A DNA stretch of 64,000 nucleotides. It comes from Mucor racemosus (Eukaryota > Mucoromycota > Mucoromycetes > Mucorales > Mucoraceae). The notes beneath the pieces are model-generated. The model was not told the DNA's origin. It did not search any database and worked only from the letters and a program-made list of their open reading frames with translations. This document shows positions 43,639 through 55,918 of this stretch, piece by piece. The first letter of the stretch is position 1; every line of letters begins with the position of its first letter. The position numbers were made by a program, and so were the translations under genes. The DNA lies in assembly GCA_027405735.1 (NCBI GenBank), contig JAPEHQ010000004.1, positions 248,001-312,000 on the forward strand. Reading direction: 5' to 3'.

Positions 43639-46600
43639 AAGCAGCAGCAGCGGCAGCAGCAACATTATCAACAACCCAGTAAGAAAACATGGAATTACTC
43701 TTCAAATTATGACATTGAACATAATTGGCTTCAAGTAAGTCCTTCTCATATCGAGGTTCCTTTACACAACAACAAGATGGCTACTTGTATTGCTGTATCT
43801 ACAGAACAACAGCTTGATGAAGCAATTGAAGAAATAAAGCAAGCTAAATTTATTGCTATTGATTGTGAATTTCAAGCAGTGAAGAAAGCATTACCTGAAT
43901 TAAAATTATTACAAATCGGTGTGACATCTACCAAGGGATTCGCTATTCAAGTTGATATAATAGGTGTGGATATTTTATCACAAAAATTGAAACCTATATT
44001 AGAGGACGATAGCATGAATATTGTTGGTTGGTCTTACCGTCCTGATGCATTGGCAATTGAGTCCTTCTTTAAATCTATTGATCAAGCTCCTGTGCTTGAT
44101 CTTCAAGCTAAACTTTTACCTGTAGCTGTTGAGACATTGAATTTGGAGGCCGCCATGATAAAGTTTGCTGGAGAATGGGATGGTCTTGAAGCATTTAGAA
44201 AGGCAAAGCATTATGGTGATGGGTTTTATTACAAAGATGATGATTGTATTTGGTTAAATAATCCTTTACCTCCAAAGGCTCTTGTATACTCTATTTTCGA
44301 TGTATTGAGTGTACATGCTCTTTATGAATGCACAACACAGTATCCAGATGACGAGAAGTTTTATTGGCCTCTTACTTTGACTAGCAACCAATCTGATAAA
44401 GCAATCAATAGATTACATCTACAAAGAGCTCAAGGCATTGCATCCCCTGCTTCCTCATCAACTAAATCTTCCAGTTCTTCATATAAAGGAACATCTGGCA
44501 AAGCTCCTATCAAATCAAATTGGAACAACAACTATAAATCAACCTCCCCAACTTACCGCAATAAAGACAAACAACGTCGACAACAACAAGAAGAATATGT
44601 TCCTGTGTCGCCACAGCCTGAGACTGACGATGGATATGACGATAATGATTCTCGATATACAATGGATTTACAAAAAGCAATTGCACGCTCTGTCAAAGAA
44701 ACAACAAAGAAAGATAATCAATTTTATGGAGGGGAATCAAGTAGCAGTGCTACTACTGGTTGGCAAGAAGATAAAGTTGTAATTGATCATTTAGATGATG
44801 GTGATCAACGTGCATGGGATAATGTATTTGCACAAGAAAAAGCAATAGAAGAATCTGCTCCTGCGGTCGATTATCCTAGTTGGGGCGAATACGATCCTTC
44901 TACCCATCCTTTCTTTGGAACTGGCAACTCATTTGTTAGTCCCAAATCTGCTGCGACCAAGACCAGTAGTTCAGATTATGATCCACCAGCGGTAGAAGCT
45001 ACTGCTCCAGCAGTAAAAAATCCAGCTATCCCAGCATTGTCTGCTCCAGTGCCGGTGCGACAACCAATGCCACCACCAGCAATTGCATCTCCACAATTCC
45101 AACATCAAAAAGTAGTAAAATCACCTCAACAGAAGTTCAGTAGACCTCAAACAACATACCACGGCAAGCAATCATACCAAACAGGATCTCCTGTTCAACA
45201 ACAGCAACAACAACAACAACAACAACAGCAACAACAACAACAGCAACAGCAACAGCAACCATATGTACCAAAACCTGTTGCGTCTACATCTCGTAATAAT
45301 TACAATCCATCATGGTCACCTCGTAAACCTTTCAATAATTCTGTTCGTCCTCCACATCCACCAATACAAAGCCAATCAGCACCTCCATTAGCGGCGCCTC
45401 CGGTAGCTTCAATCAACAAATCACCTGTTGTAACCAATGCTAATACAAGCAATGGTGGGTTCAAAGGCAAACCTAGTAAAGAAAAGTATGTTACAGATTT
45501 TCAAAATCGAATTGTAGTAGGAGATCAAAGTGGATCATTTACATGGAGTCAAGATGCACAAAATGGAGTTGGAGCAGCATCTTGGGCATCGTTTGCAAGT
45601 TCAACAGATAGTAATTGGAAAAAGGGAATTGATACTGAAATGACAGACTGGGAGAAATCACAAGCTAAACAAAAAGTAGAAGCAGCATCATCACAAGCAA
45701 TTAAAAAAGAAGGCATTAAATTCAATACAGTTGTTAGTCCAGCTGTTGGTGGCACTCCAAATCCTCTTGATGGTGATGGCGATGGTGATAATTGGACAAA
45801 GAAAGAGGAGAGACCTGATACAATGGAAATGAGAATGAATCAAATTCCTATTCGTACACAGTTTAGTGGACCTCGTATGATGAATCCCGATGATGGAGAA
45901 AGTGATACTGACGATGAAGATGATGGATATGATTACAATTTTAACACAAGGCCTTCTTCACAAAAAGATGATATTATTGCAAATGTTGGGCTCAAATTGA
46001 ATTTATCAGACACTCAGATTTCAAACAAGCAAAAGGAAGTAGAGAAATTACCAATATTTGTAGATGCAATCTATCCTTATAGTTTCAAGACAAATGAAGA
46101 ATTAGCAATGCTTACTTTAACAGCATTTGAACATTTGAATATGATTATTGTTCCTGAGAAACCATTTACTGTTACAATTTGCTTTCATACAATGGAAACT
46201 AAACCAAAAGGATTTGCACTCAAGGCATTGCAGCTTTATTTAAGTACTGGAGAATCATATACATGTGTATTGGAAAAGGCTTGTGAAATTAGAAATCGAT
46301 CTAGATTTCAATCTACTGTATTTGGCCGTTTACTTTCTGATCCATCCATCAAGCGTGTTTGCTGGTATCCTGAGTTTATCAAGGATGCTTTTATGCAAAT
46401 ATTAGGGTTTTCAATGGGACCTACAATAGATCTTGCGCTCAAGGTGATACAAGAAGATCGTCGTTTCTCGTTTGCTGAAGCTGTTGGTAACTACTTGGTT
46501 GATTGGCCTGATGTGGAACAATACTTTGAACTCAAAGAAGGTTATGATAATAATACAAGCGGTAACTCAAAGAAGTTTGCTGGTAGCTGTTGGGATAGGC

Positions 46601-46743
46601 AGAACTTACCTGAAGAAGTACTCAAATATTGTGCAATCCAAGGCTTAACAGCATATGCTCTTTATCAAAAAACTCTTGAATTGGGTATTGAAGATGATGA
46701 TGATTTTTTATATCCTAATGAAGATGATGAAGATAATGCTTAA
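43369..46743 (+). CDS. PolyQ protein with DEDDy 3'-5' exonuclease domain and a degenerate second copy
   Basis: Single-exon ORF, 1124 residues; a second in-frame Met at residue 9 is an alternative start. The N-terminus is helical, then a run of about 28 Gln within a Q-rich stretch. Residues about 140-330 form an RNase D/Rrp6-like exonuclease with all DEDDy residues visible: FIAIDCEF (D165, E167), NIVGWSYRPDALAI (D226) and VYSIFDVLS (Y307, D311). A long disordered middle follows with Pro/Ser, a second Gln run and acidic stretches. Residues about 900-1110 look like a second exonuclease fold, but the first motif is VTICFHT and the last is LKYCAIQG, so the metal-binding Asp/Glu are absent. It probably acts on RNA or DNA 3' ends, with the second copy serving as a scaffold; the exact family is not recognised. 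Confidence 0.8.
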
Positions 46744-47010
46744 GTAAAGATAATTCAATAAAGTACTACGTGAAAAAAAAATTAAGAATAGATTAGGCTT
46801 TTTTTTTGTGCATCTATTGAAATGTAGTTGGATGTTTTATACATTTGATATAAAAGAGATAAATAAAGAGGCAATTTTGTTATTGACCATATATCCATCA
46901 TATTATGAATCCTCCTTCTCCACTATTTCCTTCTCTACTCCTTCTTTTTATTAATGTTTATTTCATCCTGGTTTTATACAATCTTTTCCAAATTATTGAA
47001 GAATATTTTG

Positions 47011-47128
47011 GTAGTAAATGCGAAAATCCCCTGAAATAAAAGCGAATAATGTACCAAGTAAAAGAGAAGATTCCCCAAAATAAAGACGAAGAGATTTCAA
47101 AATAAAAGTAAAAAACACTCCAAATAAT
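47011..47128 (+). repeat. 118-bp inverted repeat, left arm
   Basis: GTAGTAAATGCGAAAATCCC...CACTCCAAATAAT; its reverse complement recurs at 47672-47788 with about four differences. The 543-bp spacer has no convincing gene. Internally the arm is built from imperfect AAATAAAAGCGAA-like units. Confidence 0.85.
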
Positions 47129-47671
47129 TGAGAGTAGATATAATTACATTGAATGAAGTATTTATAAAAACTATATAAAAAAAAAAATGTTTGGCAACTA
47201 TTATGGGAGATTGGTGAAATGATCCAATTTGCGTTCATTATTGTCTTTTTCCTTTATTGGGAGATACATATGGAGACGAGGAGACACTAATATTACTTTG
47301 AACATTTTCCTCAGCATCTGCTTGGACGAATGCCTCAAGGCTAGCACGACTACAATTTTATGCGATTCACATATCCACTTGTACAGAAGCAATCTAGCTT
47401 TCCACTTGTACGGTTTATTCGTTTTGCTCATTTCTTTGCAGACATTTGATTTGTTTTTATTGATTAGCTAGACAACACTTTCATAAGCATTAGATTGCAT
47501 TCGTCGTTTTTCGATCAAAGCATCAATACAGCAACCGCCTTGAAAAGAGGTTGGATACATTGCCCTGGAGCGCTATTAAAATATGTATGCAATATTGTGA
47601 TTATATGTAAAAGTATGCCATAGCTTTCCGTTTCGAGTGAATAGGGGAAATTTTCTCCAAAAGTGCTCTTG

Positions 47672-47788
47672 ATTATTTGGAGTGTTTTCACTTTTATTTT
47701 GAAATCTCTTCGTTTTTATTTTGGGGAATCTTCTCTTTTACTTGGTACATTATTCGCTTTTATTTCAGGGGATTTTCGCATTTACTAC
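47672..47788 (-). repeat. 118-bp inverted repeat, right arm
   Basis: Reverse-complement partner of 47011-47128. The whole unit (about 778 bp) has the size and form of a MITE with long terminal inverted repeats, but no clear target duplication is visible at the outer ends. Confidence 0.85.
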
Positions 47789-48455
47789 GAAAACTATAAA
47801 AAATTGCATTATACAGTCAAATAAAGCAAGAGTGTTTAATGTGTGAAATTTTATTCAAATGCATATATATTTTAAAGAATGTAAATTCCTCATTTAGGAG
47901 AACAAGAGGAGAGAAAATAAATCAAGAAAGAGTGAAAGAGACAACAATGATGAAGAAGAAGAGGGAGAGAAATATTTATATTATGCCATTGATATTTTAT
48001 TTATTATATTTTGTGGGGCTATAATACACAAACAAAAAGCACACGAAGCTATACAATATACTACATAGGGAGCATTTTTTATCATGTAAAAAAGAAAACA
48101 AAAAGGGTTAAAATCAAGGATTCACTTTTTCGATAGCATGAATATCGAGAAAATGATTAAATATCCATTGTAAATAGATAAAAGAGAGAAAACATCTGTT
48201 ACAGACGTTATAAATGTACATGGCGTTTTTTCTTGTGCGTTTATAAACAAACACCAAAAAGGTAACATACAGTATATTGTAGCATTGTGTAAAGAAAAAG
48301 ACACTTTTCCGATGATCCCCCAATCATTCAGGAGTTACCCTATATAAAGTTTTGGTGCAACCAATGTTGTATATATATATTCTTGAATGATTTCCTTTTT
48401 TCTCTTTCTTTTCTTCTTGTTCTTTTAAAACAATATATAAATCAATTTAAAAAGA

Positions 48456-49168
48456 ATGGGTGGTAATATTTCACGTGATCCACCAAATGCTCATTTACAA
48501 CATCATCGACATAATAGTACCAGTTCACCATCATCAATGGCAAGAAAATCTAAATCATCTACCTTGAGAAATAGTAAATCTAACTCCGTCAATGAAGAAA
48601 AAAAGGCACCTGTTGTTAAACCAGATAAACGAATTATTTATGGCAGAACATATCATGCTGTGGAATCTAGCTCTTATATGCTGCCTAAAGATGATAAGGA
48701 AATTGATCGTTTACATGAAGAGCATTTTGTGACAAAAGAGTTATTAGGATTGTAAGCTTTTTTTTTTTTTTTTGCATGAATTTTAAGGATACAACTAAAA
48801 AAACTTAAAATAGTAATATTATGATTGAAGCATTAAAGACATTGGATTTTCAAAACGAAGGATTAGAAGTACTTGATGTATGCTGTGGTCCTGCGACTTG
48901 GTTATGCGAAACTAGTTTAGAATATCCTAATTGTCGTTTTACTGGTATTGATATGTGTAGTTTATGGCCTCAGGTGATTCGACCTGTAAATCTTACTTTT
49001 ACAGAAGCAAATGTACTACAAGGAATACCTTATCCCGATAAATCTTTTGGTTTGTATATATAGCCTGTGATTATCAGAAAAGTTCTTACTAAACTAAACC
49101 ATTTGTTAGATTTTGTTCAATTGAGGTAATAATAATAATATTCTGAAAACAATGAAATTATTATTGAA

Positions 49169-49210
<42 letters not shown>

Positions 49211-49809
49211 TTTGCTGTTCTTGCTTTTAGATCAAATGAATGGCCATTTATAATATCTGAAATTAAACGAGTATTGAAAGATGGAGGTTGCTTTCAATGT
49301 GTAGAATTGGATATGCGAGTAAGGCTTGTATAATTTAGTATAACAATATGCAATATACTAAGCGCATTCATGTATAATTACACAGATTATAACTACAGAT
49401 TCTATAGCAAGAACATATACAGAAGCATGTAAAGTAGATCATTCATTGGTTTTTCTGTAAATTTACTAACACACCTATTCCAGTTGAATCATTTTGTACT
49501 TCATATGGTTTAGATGCTTCAGCAGGAGCAAAGCTTGATTTAATATTAACAGAAGGAGGTGGAATGAAAATATTACAAAGCGAATATCGAGAAGTTCCAC
49601 TTGGATGGGGAGGACCCATCGGTGATGCATACATACAAATATTTCAAGGTACACTTGATGGTTTATCACCTTGGTTAAAACAATCATTAGGTATAACAGA
49701 TCATCAAAATTACGAAATTCTTATGAATAGAACTAGGCAAGCATTAATTAAATCAAAATCATTCATGGGTTTATACGCATTTTTAGTACAAAAACCAATG
49801 AATGATTAA
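48456..49809 (+). CDS. Class I SAM-dependent methyltransferase
   Basis: Six exons: 48456-48751, 48814-49049, 49110-49125 (a 16-nt microexon), 49231-49318, 49386-49428 and 49484-49809, all in phase, giving 334 residues. The N-terminal ~60 residues are disordered, Ser/His/Lys-rich and start MGGNIS, a context permissive for N-myristoylation. The SAM-binding fold follows: motif I LEVLDVCCGPATW, the acidic residue after strand 2 in FTGIDMC, FTEANVLQGIPYPDKSFDFV, then ISEIKRVLKDGGCFQCVELD. This is the general UbiE/umta-like layout; the substrate cannot be told. The intron after the microexon carries a (TA)n run of about 19 units (49171-49208). The WD40 gene starts only 151 bp after the stop, so the intervening DNA is both terminator and promoter. 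Confidence 0.85.
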
Positions 49810-49960
49810 AAAAAACCCTTCTTTTGTAATATAAAACAATAAAGATGAAATATACGGAGCTCTTCGCGCGCGCATCGGCTTTCTTTTTGAGTAATAGTAT
49901 AGTTGGTCACGACATGTGTGTCACTCTCTTTTTTCTTCTTCATTTCTATCCCTTTATATT

Positions 49961-51687
49961 ATGTCAAAACGTACAAAAAGAGAGCGCATTTCATATAAAG
50001 AAGTTGATGATTTTGTATCAGACTTTGAGAGTGGTGCAGATGATGATATAGTGGATTATAAACCAAACAATAGAACAAAAGCTAAAAGCAAAAAGACGAC
50101 AAAGGCTACCAAATCAAAAATGTCACCTACGGTAATTTTCGCACTGATTCAATCAAATTATTCGTTAATTAATCACATTTATACACAAGCAGATACCCAC
50201 ACAATTAGCAACTAATACTACAAAAAACACAATAATACATCATCAATGGGATGAGAAACGCACTAGAGATCTCGCTGAAAAATATCCAGATACATACTGG
50301 AAATTCAATGCAGATGTCCCTCAAAGCCATATGATCAAAAGTATAAACGATAAATCACCATTAACCGGTATTCCCTGTACCATTACAGATCAAGGACCCA
50401 TCACAAGTATGACATTGTCCGACGATGGTACTCTTCTCGTCACTTATTCCAACACGGGTGCTGTCAAAATATACGATATTCAGGACAATTTTCGGCTAAT
50501 ACGTAAGTTAAGAGATACAGACGAAAAACATATCGATGAATTCTATTGTGGTGCATTTGCACCTGATGGTTTACTCGCTGTAGGCGGTAAATTAAAGGAT
50601 CGATATCGATGGTCTGATGATGATGACGATAATCATATTTTACCTTGCGATATAAAGATCTTTGATGTGTGTGAGAATAAACTCGTAGCGAGATTGAAAG
50701 GACATGAAGAAGAAATCCTAAGTATTAAGAAAGTGGTGTTTATGGAACAAAACTATTTCATATCCACTAGTCAAGATGGATCTATTTACAAATGGCATAT
50801 GGCTGAGGATTGGAAAACATTGATAGAATCAACAAAAATGGAAGACGATATTACTTGTATGGCTTTTACAGTTTCGTTTTTACCAAATACAGGCAACAAG
50901 TATTTTATTGCAGCTACAGATGAACATTTACGATTATTTGATTTCGAACAGGCTAAATTATTACAAACATTTTCGAGCATGTATTCTTCATATTGTGATT
51001 GTGCTAAATTTGTTGATTGGTTGGATGAAAAAGCATATCAAGCTACTGATAGTAATAGTAAATATGCATGGCTCATTAGTCGAGGCGCTGAAATGTGCGA
51101 TCTAAGTGAAGGAGTCTGTAAGTTGCTGACCATTATTGTTTCAAAAGAAAAAAGCATTGACAAAAAGATAAATTTAGCATCAAAACCAAATACATGTACA
51201 TTGCATAAACTGATCTATCCTACCAAAACACAAGAAGGATTTAAATTGCAAAAAATCAAGACTTATCAACACGATGAGTAAGTTTTCAAGGACGTTAGGG
51301 TTACTACATGATACTTAACATCCAAGTATTTGTAGATATCATGCCAACTCTTGGTTGGTTAAAATCACTTCAAATGGTCGTTATTTATTAGCACCTACAA
51401 TATATGGACAGATATTTGTATTCAACATGCTATCTGGACAAATTACTGCTATCATCAAGGAACATCAAAATATGGAAATACGAGATGTTATTTTTCATCC
51501 ATATAGACCTTTAATATTCTCATGTGGTGATGGTAAAAAGTGTTACATGTACATTTTATTGCTGACAACTAATTTTGTATGTGTTACTTTTTGATTAGAT
51601 GGTTGTGTAAAGGTTTATACATATAAATCCAATGTAGAACAACATCAAGTTGAATCAGATCTTGGTGTTGGTGAAGCAAAAAATTGA
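49961..51687 (+). CDS. WD40-repeat protein of unknown function
   Basis: Exons: 49961-50131, 50193-51117, 51178-51277, 51336-51532 and 51599-51687 (493 residues). The 51118-51177 segment has GTAAGT and TTTAG ends and is 60 nt without a stop, so retention would give 513 residues. The N-terminus is basic then acidic (MSKRTKRERISY, FESGADDDIVDY) with a Lys-rich SKKTTKATKSK, nuclear-signal-like. WD repeats follow: ITSMTLSDDGTLLVTYSNTGAVKIYDI, GAFAPDGLLAVGG...DIKIFDV, LKGHEEEILSIKKVVF...STSQDGSIYKWHM, DDITCMAF...AATDEHLRLFDF, VKITSNGRYLLAPTIYGQIFVFNM and IRDVIFHPYRPLIFSCGDDGCVKVY. A seven-blade propeller is likely. No specific family is recognised. Confidence 0.82.
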
Positions 51688-53683
51688 ATAAACATTGTAC
51701 GATAATCTTTTAATCCGGTTTTATTCTCATACCATTTCTTTTCTTTCTGCCTTTCTATTTCGTATATACACTAAGCTAACGATGTGTACTCTTTGGAATA
51801 TGTAATCATTATGATTGCAAAACTGGTGACATTATTTTGTTTATGTGTGTAACATATTTTGCCTTTTCAGAAGAAATCAAAAAAGCTTAAATTCTTCCCT
51901 CCTACTTTTTTTTTTTTTTTTTTTTGAACTAATAAAAAATAAATCAGGGATTTTAGATTTACTGTTTACCACTTAGAGCAATCATCATGTATCGATAGTT
52001 ATTGTTGCACATTGTCATACTTTTTTTGAAGCCAATCATCAATGAACAGCCTAATGAACTCAATGTAGACAAGACTGTATAGATTTTGTCTAGTTTATTG
52101 GTTTTAGCTTATAAATGCATCGTTTTAGCATCTTTTCTTTTAATTGTCAAAATCTAATGATATATTATCAAACATATGAAGTCATCTATGACATATTAGA
52201 GAAACCAGGAAAATTAGTTTGTCTATTTATATGCTAAATGGCTGATCATTTAATTAACAAATATACATATCCATTCTCAGTACTACCATTTTTCACATAC
52301 TGCTGGGTTTGAAATATTTTTGATCTAATTTGAAAAAAAAATTGAAGAAAAATAAAAATTACAAACATCTATACAAAACGTCTAGTAAGCCGTAATTATG
52401 CATCTAATGTAATAGATAGAACTTTTAATTTTGCGTCAAATGGTATAACTATTGAACTAACTTTTCTCGTAAAATTTGCTGTAAATTGGGATTGAAATTT
52501 TAACGGTTTTTTGACAAAATATCAACAACTTAATATTTAATTGAAGAGACTAACTAGACCACATGATGTATCAGATTTATATCTATATATTGAGATATTG
52601 TTTGTAGCTCTAGCTACATTATTGGTAGAGAAATTCAAGATTTTGATCGAAATTTTAAAATTCTGAAAATCTCAGACGACCAATCGTAAGGGAAAATTTG
52701 AGGAACAATCGTGGTCGACATTGATGATTTTACTAAAATTCATGTATCTCCATCAAAAAGCAATATTTTTTTGAAATAAAAAGTGGATTAAGTAGCTATT
52801 AACTAGAAATAGCATATGAGCTAATGAAAAATTATTATCGTATTCAAATATCTTTCGAAATACAAACAATTAGCGGAAAAAATGAAAAAAATAAAAAAAA
52901 TAAAAACTCTGAAACTTGAATATGTGATAGAGAATAAATAAAAAAATAGGGTTTCAACAGTACAAAAAGTGCGTTAGCTTATTTTTTTTTCGAGTTATCG
53001 AGCTTCAAAGACCTCAAGTTTAAGCTGTAAATTTTTAATGTCAGTTTTTTAAAGGATTTATTCTGGCTCATAACACACTTTTAGTAAGTAAATACATGTT
53101 GGTATCATTTATTAGTATTTCATACGTAATTTCAAGTTTTTTTATTTAGGCATTTTCTAATTAAAGTGTGGAATGCTTTGGTTTTATAACTGACCCAATT
53201 TGGTCCATCTTTTTAGAAAATATTTTTTGGCTCCGCTGGAAACTAATTGCCAGCCTCACTCGTTTCTTGAGGAATCAAAGGGTTTATTCAAGGATATATC
53301 GTACAGTAGAAAGACCAATTTTTACTGAATCACACTACATAGCATCTGTAGTATTTGTTTATACTTTTTTTTTTTGAAGTTTTTAGTTGCATCAATCGCA
53401 TAATCTGCCTCGAAAAACAAAACTGCCTCAAATTTTCGTTTTGAAAGCAATTGAAACACTTTGTATGTATGAAACCTAATATTGATGGCAAATACAGAAG
53501 CCAATAAAGCCGAATTGTATAAACATGTCTTTTGTTGATACATTGAAGTGTATAGTTCATTTATAAAAACAGAGAACAGTCAATGTTACACATCAAGCAG
53601 CATTGATGAAAAAAAATACCCCACGGCTGTCTGCCTTTTACTAATCACTTTTACACTTTGTTTAACATTTGAAAAAAAAAAAG
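51688..53683. other. Intergenic, AT-rich
   Basis: About 2 kb with no supportable gene. It has a T21 run at about 51907-51927 and diffuse low-complexity sequence. Short ORFs near 53168-53560 lack motifs. Confidence 0.5.
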
Positions 53684-54302
53684 ATGTCAGGTAGTCAAAG
53701 ACGACTTTCATTACTTGCGAATCATTTAAACGGTAACCGCGGTATCGCAACCAATGTAGCCGCAACAACAACTACAAAACAACCTTTAAAAGAAACATTT
53801 CGTAACCGACAAGATTACAAATATTATTTACCAATTCAAACGAGGTATTATTATTATTATTATTATATAAAAAGTGTTTCGTCTATATATGTTTCCTAAT
53901 ATACAAACAATATGTAGATTCAGCGATTGCGACATGTACGCTCATATCAATAATAGCATATATTATCATTATTTTGATACAATCATTAATGAATATTTAA
54001 TCAAGAAATGTGGATTAGATACAAGCAGCGATAATAAAACTAAACCCATTGGACTAGTTGTCGTTAGCCAAGCTAATTTTTATGCTTCAGCATCCTACCC
54101 CAACTTGATGCACGCTGGTTTAAGTATTTCCAAGATTGGCAAATCCAGCGTTACTTATCGCGTGGGCATATTTGAACAAGAAAATCCATTGGCTTGTGTA
54201 GTCGGTGGTTTCACTCATGTTTTTGTAGATCCTGTTAATAGAAGACCAGTAAAAGAATTACCGAAGGATTTCCTGGAAGGATTCAAAGAATTGCTTGTGT
54301 AG
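53684..54302 (+). CDS. Hot-dog fold acyl-CoA thioesterase (4HBT type)
   Basis: Two exons, 53684-53844 and 53918-54302, phase-consistent, 181 residues. The start ATG (MSGSQRRLSLLANHLNGNRG) gives an Arg-rich, acid-free N-terminus compatible with mitochondrial targeting. The hot-dog domain begins at TRFSDCDMYAHINNSIYYHYFDTIINEYL, the 4-hydroxybenzoyl-CoA thioesterase pattern in which Asp and Asn/His in the loop and first helix are catalytic. It continues VVVSQANFYASASYP, LSISKIGKSSVTYRVGIFEQE and CVVGGFTHVFVD, then PV...LP. It most likely hydrolyses acyl-CoAs, but chain-length preference is not visible. It is convergent with the ceramide synthase gene, 295 bp between stops. Confidence 0.9.
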
Positions 54303-54597
54303 TTTTTTTGTTAAAAATAAAGATTTTCTTTTTGTTTATTTGTTTGTTTGGAAAGAATAAAATTACATGAAAAAATGGGGGAGAAAAAAAAAAGGAGAAG
54401 GGGGGGAAAAAAAGGTATATGACAATAAGATGAAAAATAAAATAAATGAAGTGAATGGTTTGAGTAGATGAATATATATATATATATATATATATATACT
54501 ACCTATCTAATCTTTGTTGTATAAAGGTTTCTTTTCTTGATCCGGACTACAAATATATAATTAGGAAAAAGTTCGGAAAAAAAAAGTTTTAAAAAAC

Positions 54598-55918
54598 TTA
54601 CCATACTTCAGGATTTCTCTGAAATTCATCGCTATCAACATCACTTTCATCTTCATCATCACTACGAGTATCATCAATCTCATTACCAGTAAAAAGTCTT
54701 GCAATAACTTTAACAATCATAAGGAACCAATAGAACATGATGACATTCAATGCCATTAAAAGACCAACAAAGAATTTTTGAGTTTTAACAGTAAAGTATT
54801 TTCCCTGAGATGGATCCCACTCCATATCAAAATAACGTGCAGGTTCAACTATATAAAAATAATTGGGGTTAATTTTTTTTTTTTTTTTTTTTTCGTGAGA
54901 TTTCTCCATTACCTGCGACGCTCCATGTAACAATTGAAAAGAATACATGGCGAGTAATTGGCCATGAGATGGCAAAAAGACCAAATGCAATATTACACAC
55001 ATTAGTGAATCCCAAATATTTCAAAATCTTGGCAAGCTATTGATTGTGTATATTAGAAAAGGCGCTTCTAAAAGGCCAAGTTTCGGGTAGACTTACCGAC
55101 AAGAAAATATCACAAAGATCCATACAACAGAGAACAGCATTTCCAACACGAGTAAGATTAGAAATATAACTTGAACCTACCAACATGATTGTAATAATAT
55201 GATGTGAAAGCATAGCAACATGATCTTTTCTACGTTTTTCAATGTGAAGACCATAAATTTGTTGAATCCAAAATGCGAGTTGCATCAAATAATAATTCTT
55301 CATATCACTCGAGATCAAAACATGAGGATAATCAATCCAGTATTGAGAAGTGTTGAACCAATGAGGACTATTGTACATAATGTACTACATTAATATATAG
55401 TTAGTTTAGCCTTTGAAAATGTTGTCATGCAAGCAGATCACACAAACCATGCCAGCAGAACCAAAGACGACATAGTATGCAAGAATATAACTTTGTTCTG
55501 CTACTCGTTGTCTTTTTGATGCTTCTCCAATGTTGAAAAAACTTGACAATGGAAGATAAAAGTATTTGATAAAGGCAGCACGTAAAAAGGTAAACATGAT
55601 TGTCCAGAAAAATACAAAATAAACATCTCCAACGCCTTTATCGTATTTGTTTGGACCAACTTGATGCGAAACATATAAGAATTGACTAGCAAGAGGATTT
55701 CCGAGTAAATAATAAATGATTACTGATAGCACAACAGAACCAGATAATTCTAATTTAAAAAAAAAATTAATTTTTTGATCTAGTAAATGGCGGGGGCTAC
55801 AACACTAACCTGCTTCATATTTTAAAATTGTATCTTTAATACTAGAAATAGTAGATGAAGATGGAGGCAAAGGACGTTTTTGTTCCAAAGCAGGAGCAAT
55901 TTTAGTTTTCTGATCCAT
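54598..55918 (-). CDS. LAG1: Ceramide synthase, TLC/Lag1 domain
   Basis: Five exons on the minus strand: 55918-55810, 55749-55448, 55384-55097, 55036-54913 and 54848-54598, all in phase, giving 357 residues. The TLC domain carries the Lag1 signatures: GMYIMYNSPHWFNTSQYW, YYLMQLAFWIQQIYGLHIEKRRKDHVAMLSHHIITI with its paired His, SNLTRVGNAVLCCMDLCDIFLSLAKILKYLGF and ISWPITRHVFF. Several membrane helices precede it. The C-tail is strongly acidic (DDTRSDDEDESDVDSDE), a likely casein kinase 2 substrate, as in fungal Lag1/Lac1. The enzyme N-acylates sphingoid bases with fatty acyl-CoA in the ER. Intron 4 contains an A21 run. The gene is divergent from the coiled-coil gene across about 1.7 kb. Confidence 0.95.

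Noticed and set aside
43459..43705. Minus-strand poly-Leu and poly-Val ORFs
   Set aside because: Antisense reading of the polyQ-coding CAA/CAG tract of the exonuclease gene.
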